DNA of 64,000 nt from Candolleomyces eurysporus. Its lineage: Eukaryota > Basidiomycota > Agaricomycetes > Agaricales > Psathyrellaceae. The notes under the pieces were generated by a model. That model ran no database searches. It had not been told where the DNA came from and saw only the letters and a program-made list of their open reading frames with translations. Made by a program: the position numbers and the translations under genes. The stretch spans positions 186,001 to 250,000 of the forward strand of contig JANBPK010000920.1 of NCBI GenBank assembly GCA_027579435.1. The letters are read 5' to 3'. Positions 59,132 to 64,000 of the stretch are shown in pieces (the stretch's first letter is position 1; each line of letters opens with the position of its first letter).

Positions 59132-61198
59132 TTATGGACGATTCCGGGACTTGGGGCCTCTCTCCTTGGCATCCTTTATTGCCTTATTGACCAGATTCTG
59201 GAACCGCTGCTCCTGTGAATCACTGGTACGATTCTGCCACGACACGCCAGACGACCTCAAAAAGCCCAGAATAGGACGGCTATAAATTCTACAAGCCGGC
59301 TTGCAACGATGCCAGGGGCACTAAAGATGAGAGATGAAGGAAGTTTGAGTTTCAGTGAAAGGGTTGGAAAAGATTGAGGGCTGCACTCACAAAACGGTGA
59401 ACCTCTTTGAACATCGCCCAGAGGCATCCGGAACGGTTCACCTCTGCAGTGGCCAGCGACGCCCACCAATCGGCACTAGCTGGTGTAGGAAGGACTTCAG
59501 AGTGTGCGCTGCTCGAAGCCATATTCCTCAAAGTTGGAAGGCGGATCAAGAATTCGAGGAAGCTCTGCGGGGATGAAGACTGGTTTTCACAGCCCCCTTG
59601 AATCATAGCGTCAGACTTTGATTTATCTTGTAAAACGAAGATCGAGGCAGAAAGGAACTCACGTGCACAAGCCCGAACGAATGCGTTCCAGATGAACACA
59701 CGTACATCACTCCATTCGACGTGCAGGTTCCCGCAACGGTGGGGGTCTCCAAGGTAATCGAACAGTGATTTGTGGTAAAAGTCATATCGAGTTGCCGCCT
59801 GGTTGCTGGGAGGTGGGATCCGAACCAAGGAGTGAAGGTTTCCGAGCAAATGCTCAACCTCGCTACTCTCTGGGTCCGTTTGCAGGAGCAGATTTATGTT
59901 GAAAGCGACGAGAAGTTGGGCGTTTATATGATTGCCGTCGTGGATTGAGTGGATGCTGCGAATCCACCGTACAGAAAGGGGTGGATCCGGACTGGACTCC
60001 AAGATGTGCGTATACAATGCGTCCAGCTGTTCAAGTGGGTTTGACGTTGGTTTCTTAGTCACTTGTACCTTCAAAATGGCCTCGAGCAAGGCTTTTGGAG
60101 GTTCTCGGTGACCCATGTCAAGAAATCGGATGACGGTCGCGGCGTAAACAAACTGGCCCGATGCATTCCCCACCAAGGTCTGAATCGCTCCTGGGGGTGG
60201 CCATGAGAGGGAAAGCTGGTAACGACGACGAATCTGATTGAACTGGGCTTCGAGGAAGAGGGTGATGTCGGCATTAGCATTGTAATCTTCGTGCAGATCG
60301 AGCTTGTGGGCGAAGGAGGTGGGTTCCTTTTCGGGGTCGAAGAACTCGCGAAATACGCGCTCAGGACGACTGGCAATGATGATGCGAAAGGGAAAAGATG
60401 GATCCGATGCTGCTGCTTGAAGAACTCGGAGGATCTCCAACTGGTCTTGGGAGCTCGTTCGTGTGAGTTTGGCCCGTGTACCGGTGCTTGTGGTATCGTG
60501 GTATTGCTCGGCCTCGCATTCGTCCAGGCCATCAATGATGATGACTCCACGCAAGTTTGGTCCACCAGGACGACCTGCGATCTCGCGGAGAGGCACCAAA
60601 ACGAGAGTATCCATTTGCGAGCGGAGATTTTTGTCGAAAATGTCTAAATTTGTGTCGATCGCTTTCAAGATCTCTTCTCTTAGATCATGATGATACCGGG
60701 CTAATTGGTGTGCGATGGTTGTTACAAGGGCAGTCTTCCGGCGGCGACCAACGGACGTTGACCAGGATGCAAAGAAGAAGGTTGCGCCTAAAATTCCATC
60801 GGCTGCGCATCGATCGGCCAGCGATCCCATGACGGCCGTCTTCCCGGAGCCTGCAGGCCCCGTCACCCACTTAATCTTCCTTGGGTGCTTAGATTCCCCG
60901 TCTCCGTCTACGATCCAGCTGTACAGGTCGTCTTGAATGGCGACTCGAGTGTCGGGATGGCATTTTGGGGCATCGCAGCGCTCGGCGGAGTCGTGGATGG
61001 CCCCTGCTGCGATTCTTGACACCAGTTCTACAAGGGTTGGTTGGGAATCAATCACAAATGCTCAATAGGGCACCATGAAGCGGACTTGCCCTTCAATGAC
61101 CCTCCTGCCGAAGAAGAAGAAGAGTACACGTTTTGAATCACATTGAAATTTTGTTCGCCAACCCGGAGGTCGCGGGCGTTGGAGAAGAAGCTCGCCAT
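59132..61198 (-). CDS. NLR-9: NACHT NTPase, four exons, 622 aa, with a GC-AG intron
   Basis: Exons are 61198-61090, 61027-59663, 59596-59391 and 59320-59132; introns are 62, 66 and 70 nt, phases 1, 1, 0. The first intron has a GCAAGT donor instead of GT; the phase and position match all paralogs, so a GC-AG intron is the best reading. The leader is ASFFSNARDLRVGEQNFNV. Core: GPAGSGKTA, IIDGLDECEAEQYHD, IASRPERVFREFF, SGQFVYAATVIRFLDMG. The C-terminal module has GCENQSSSPQSFLEFL, SADWWASLATAEV and CPWHRCKPACRIYSRPIL. No break is seen. It is the longest family member in the window. Confidence 0.86.
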
Positions 61199-61316
61199 CA
61201 GACGCCAATAGTGGGGTAAAGTGGGAGGAAGAAGAAGCAGGCTTTCCCGCTTTCACAGCATTCTAACCAGACGGTGGTCCGCCTCGTGTTAGCCTGTACG
61301 TAATCTGTTTGTGAAG

Positions 61317-61334
61317 TGTTTATCGAGCGTCTAA
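61317..61334 (-). promoter_or_regulatory. Shared NLR promoter element upstream of NLR-9
   Basis: On the minus strand TTAGACGCTCGATAAACA then CTTCACAAACAGATTAC, about 119-136 bp before the ATG. Confidence 0.75.
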
Positions 61335-61814
61335 CTCTGACAGCAGGAATCCACGAGTTCTAGAACTCCGCAGAACCCGGGGAGGTAGGAGTAGGTTGCC
61401 TGTCATCATAGCTGGGAGATGGGAGGAAAGTCACGAGGAACTCTTTGAGGTTTGGTGTTGAGGTCGGGGGTAGTTGAGCTGCACAACGGCAGAAACTAGT
61501 TCAAATTTATTTGAAGGAAATGGTGCTCCCTCAGGCTGCACCGCCCTTGACAGTCGCCGAGAATACTCTACGTCGTATGAATAGTTTTCTGTCTTTCTAG
61601 GCTCGGAGGCTAGTAGTCATTTCTAATTGAAAGTTCCGAAGAGCGGTGGGAGATCCAATAGGTCTCTATTGTAAACGCATCTCGACTCGTAATAAATTGC
61701 TGAGGTGCATGCGACCTCTGCATATCTAATAGAGACGTAACGTCAAATCATGATATGAGTATAGAGACAAGTTTCCGACCGATTTTCACTACCAACACAG
61801 ACGGGATGAAAGTC
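61335..61814. other. Intergenic between NLR-9 and the NLR-10 relic
   Basis: About 0.5 kb with no open frame of note. Confidence 0.4.
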
Positions 61815-63050
61815 AAAAATTTATCAACCAATTCTAAGATGCTCGACACTCTCGATAGCCTTATCATCCAACAGATAAAACTGCTGCTTCTGTGAATGGC
61901 TACGATCTCGTTATGACACCCCAGGTGGAATCCAGATAGCAGATCGCAGACGACGCAGAATGGATTGGCTCCAGATTCAACACGCCGGCTTGCAGCAATA
62001 CCACGAGCAACAAAAGGTAGGGAGATAAAAGATGATTGGGTCTCAGTCCAGGGTTTGTATGGCAAGACTGACGACTGCACGCACTGAATCATGGACTTTC
62101 TGGAACAGATACCAAAGGTATTCAAATTAATTGTATGCAACGGCCAATGACACCACCAATCGGCACGAGCTGGTAGAGGAAGGGCCTCGGAGTGTGCGCT
62201 GCTCTGAGACAAATTTATGACAACTAGAAAAGTGACAAAGAAGTTGAGGAAGCTTTCCGGGTATGAAAACTCGGTGTCGCAACCCTCTTTGATATCATAG
62301 CATCAGTTTCATCTTGTGAAAGAGGACAAAAGACTAAAGCAGAAACACACTCACTTGGACGTATGCCAATTAATCGGTCCAAGATAAACACTGGAATATC
62401 ACTTTCCTGGACACACGGACCCCCTCAACGGTCTGGGTCCTGGAGGAAGTCGGACAGCGATTTGGAGTAAAGGTCATATAGAGTCGCCGTCTTGTTGCTG
62501 GGAGATGAAATTTGAATCAATGAGAGCAGGCTTCTGAGCAATTGTTCTGCCTCTTTACTCTCTGGGTCCGTTTGCAGAAACATATTGACGTTGTTAACAG
62601 AGACGCTCGCTCTGTTTATCCGGTCAATAGGACGAATCCACTGGACCGAAAGGGGTGGATTCGGGCCAGACTCTAAGACGTGCAAGTAGAGAGTATCGAG
62701 TTGTTCGAGTGGGTTTGAGTTCACCTTCGCTCTCATGTTCAAAATAGCCTCTAGCAATGCCTTTGGAGGCTCTCGGTGACCTATGTCGAGAAACCGGATG
62801 ACGGTTGCGGCATAAATGAAGTGTCCTGATGCCTTATTCACCAAGGTTTCAACGCCGTCTGGAGGTAGCCATAAAGAAGAAAGGTTGGAGCGACGACGAA
62901 GTCGATTGAACTGGGCCTCTAGGAGGAGGGTGGCTTCAGCGTCGGCGTTGTAATCCTCGTGCAGGCCAAGCTTTTGGGCGAAGGATGTGGGGGTCGTTTT
63001 TGGGGTCAAATAATACACGGAATTCACGTTCTAGACGACTGGCGAGAAAA
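61815..63050 (-). pseudogene. NLR-10: NACHT gene lacking its 5' half
   Basis: The open frame 63027-62425 begins after the SRPERVF region and covers DLHEDYNADAEATLLLEAQFNRL-type sequence (here GLHEDYNADAEATLLLEAQF), SGHFIYAATVIRFLDIG and EAEQLLRSLLSLIQ. Exon 3 and 4 remnants follow, with WYCCKPAC and then an in-frame stop where the family has Arg. P-loop and Walker B are absent. Upstream of 63050 the sequence changes to an IDO-like fragment. Confidence 0.75.
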
Positions 63051-63159
63051 GGGTGCTCACAGTTCCCATTTTTAAGACGTGTTGCTGAGAAAGTAGGGAG
63101 CGGTGAGTGCGTTGTTGCGAAAGCGAGCAAATTTATGCATGCAGAGATGAGCAACGACA

Positions 63160-63260
63160 TACCTCCCAATCCCAAGGCCTCCACCTTTCACTCACCCCCC
63201 NTCTACTCCTCCGTCAACGCAGTTTTTCTGCCCAGCAAGAGGCCGATGGGACAGGAACTC
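63160..63260 (-). pseudogene. Possible IDO exon 1 remnant
   Basis: On the minus strand LLLGRKTALTEE, a gap with an N at 63201-63202, SERWR and a GAG/GTATG splice donor line up with LQLGCKVRLTEE, SERWR and the exon 1 donor of IDO-C. Only this small part is recognisable and it has a stop. If correct it is a fourth IDO copy, again next to a NACHT gene. Confidence 0.45.
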
Positions 63261-63459
63261 AGTCGGGTTCTATCAAAATCGTGAGCCCTCGAGGCTCAAT
63301 TATCTCGTCATGTCACAATAAATTGACAGATTAAAAATTATTGATTTACAAAAAAGCAATCCCCGTCCTTACATTGTTCAGAAGTATCCCTCCCGAATGA
63401 GAGGAAGAGCGGGGAACAGAAAAGAGATGGTAGAGACTTACCGCTTGACTTACTGCTTG

Positions 63460-64000
63460 ATCGCCGACGCCGCCGGCCCTTTATTCCGGGCACTGCCACT
63501 CACGTCCACTCGTGTCTCCCTGCAGCCGTGTTGGTGACTCGCAGACTACGATGGACCTCCAAGCGGGCCCTCAACGTAGGAAAAGACACCAGCACACATT
63601 CAGTGGCCCCTAGTGGTGCCTTGGATGCCTTGTCACTGTAAACGCCTGGCAGCCGAAGCAGTCTTATCCCCCACTTTCCAACAAACCCATTCTGTAAAGG
63701 TATGTCTGCACACCTGTTTATTTCCCTTTTCCTCACTTATGGTCATCCAGTTTTGTCTCATTGACGTCCTCACGCAGCACCTTCAGGAATGCCGCACGAC
63801 CGTTGGAAAATCTAGTGGCAGGATGCGGCCTACGCAACGATGAGGCGTCGGAGGTCGGTCTTCTTCTTCCTTTCATACTTGGTCTATCTAAACCGTCCCT
63901 TCGCCAGCCCCAAATGCACCTAGCCCCAATTTCCTGCTCAAGTGGTCAAAACGAAATCCCCGTTTGCGTTCTCGGCAAATTATTATCTCAGATATCTATC
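63460..64000 (+). pseudogene. 5' flank (and perhaps start) of a further F-box gene of the array
   Basis: 63470-63700 resembles the region before F-box-1 (29770-30060), with shared stretches around GCCGCCGG, CATTCAGTGG/CATTCGGTGG, CTTGTCACTGTAAA and CCCCACTTTC. 63690-63810 resembles the 5' part of F-box-4. The window ends before an F-box domain can be read, so the gene's state is unknown. Confidence 0.5.

Noticed and set aside
20235..61198. WD40, ankyrin or TPR repeats after the NACHT domains
   Set aside because: I looked for periodic repeats in exons 2-4 of each copy and in the downstream DNA and found none.
1..64000. CRISPR arrays, prokaryotic operons, ribosome binding sites
   Set aside because: No spaced direct repeats of that type are present, and the spliced gene structure shows a eukaryotic chromosome.

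Overview
The window looks like an accessory region of a basidiomycete (Agaricomycete-type) chromosome. The genes are split by short introns, mostly 53-79 nt with GT..AG ends. The gene families also fit: indoleamine 2,3-dioxygenase (IDO), a YPI1-type PP1 inhibitor, a MYND-finger protein, F-box-like proteins with long diverged C-termini, and a large family of NACHT NTPases. I cannot name the species. Isolated single N characters sit mostly beside homopolymer runs, and at several of them a one-base change restores a conserved frame, so I treat them as assembly ambiguities.

Layout. 0.2-1.7 kb: decayed URG1/URC1-type (GTP cyclohydrolase II-like) gene. 2.4-4.0 kb: F-box-like gene. 5.7-7.1 kb: IDO-A. 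8.4-9.0 kb: YPI1. 11.3-12.2 kb: MYND gene. 12-20 kb: gene-poor, with an F-box relic, a fragment of an NLR 5' end, a truncated PIF/Harbinger-like transposase and small hairpin repeats. 20.2-29.5 kb: a tandem duplication of a unit made of a NACHT gene (+) facing an IDO gene (-). 30-64 kb: a long array of NACHT genes, all on the minus strand, interleaved with intact and decayed plus-strand F-box genes that converge on them.

The NACHT family (called NLR-1 to NLR-10 here) is the core of the window. Six copies can be read as complete four-exon genes of 594-622 aa (NLR-1, 3, 5, 6, 7, 9) and a seventh, NLR-8, gives 616 aa. NLR-2 has one frameshift. NLR-4 is broken by a nonsense codon and by a 1,349-bp insertion with a 4-bp target duplication. 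NLR-10 and several others are fragments. All full-length copies share intron phases 1, 1, 0. Their order of parts is: a short N-terminal exon, one NACHT/helical exon, then a roughly 125-residue two-exon C-terminal module centred on a CPWYRCKPAC motif. I see no WD40, ankyrin or TPR repeats. Eight NACHT promoters and one orphan relic share an element close to TTAGACGCTCGACAAACA about 100-150 bp before the start codon.

Working picture (inference): this is a fast-evolving NLR-like recognition cluster that expands as modules (F-box facing NLR, and NLR facing IDO), exchanges exons between copies, and keeps a common promoter. A role in non-self recognition or programmed cell death is plausible from the NACHT family in general, but the sequence does not prove it.
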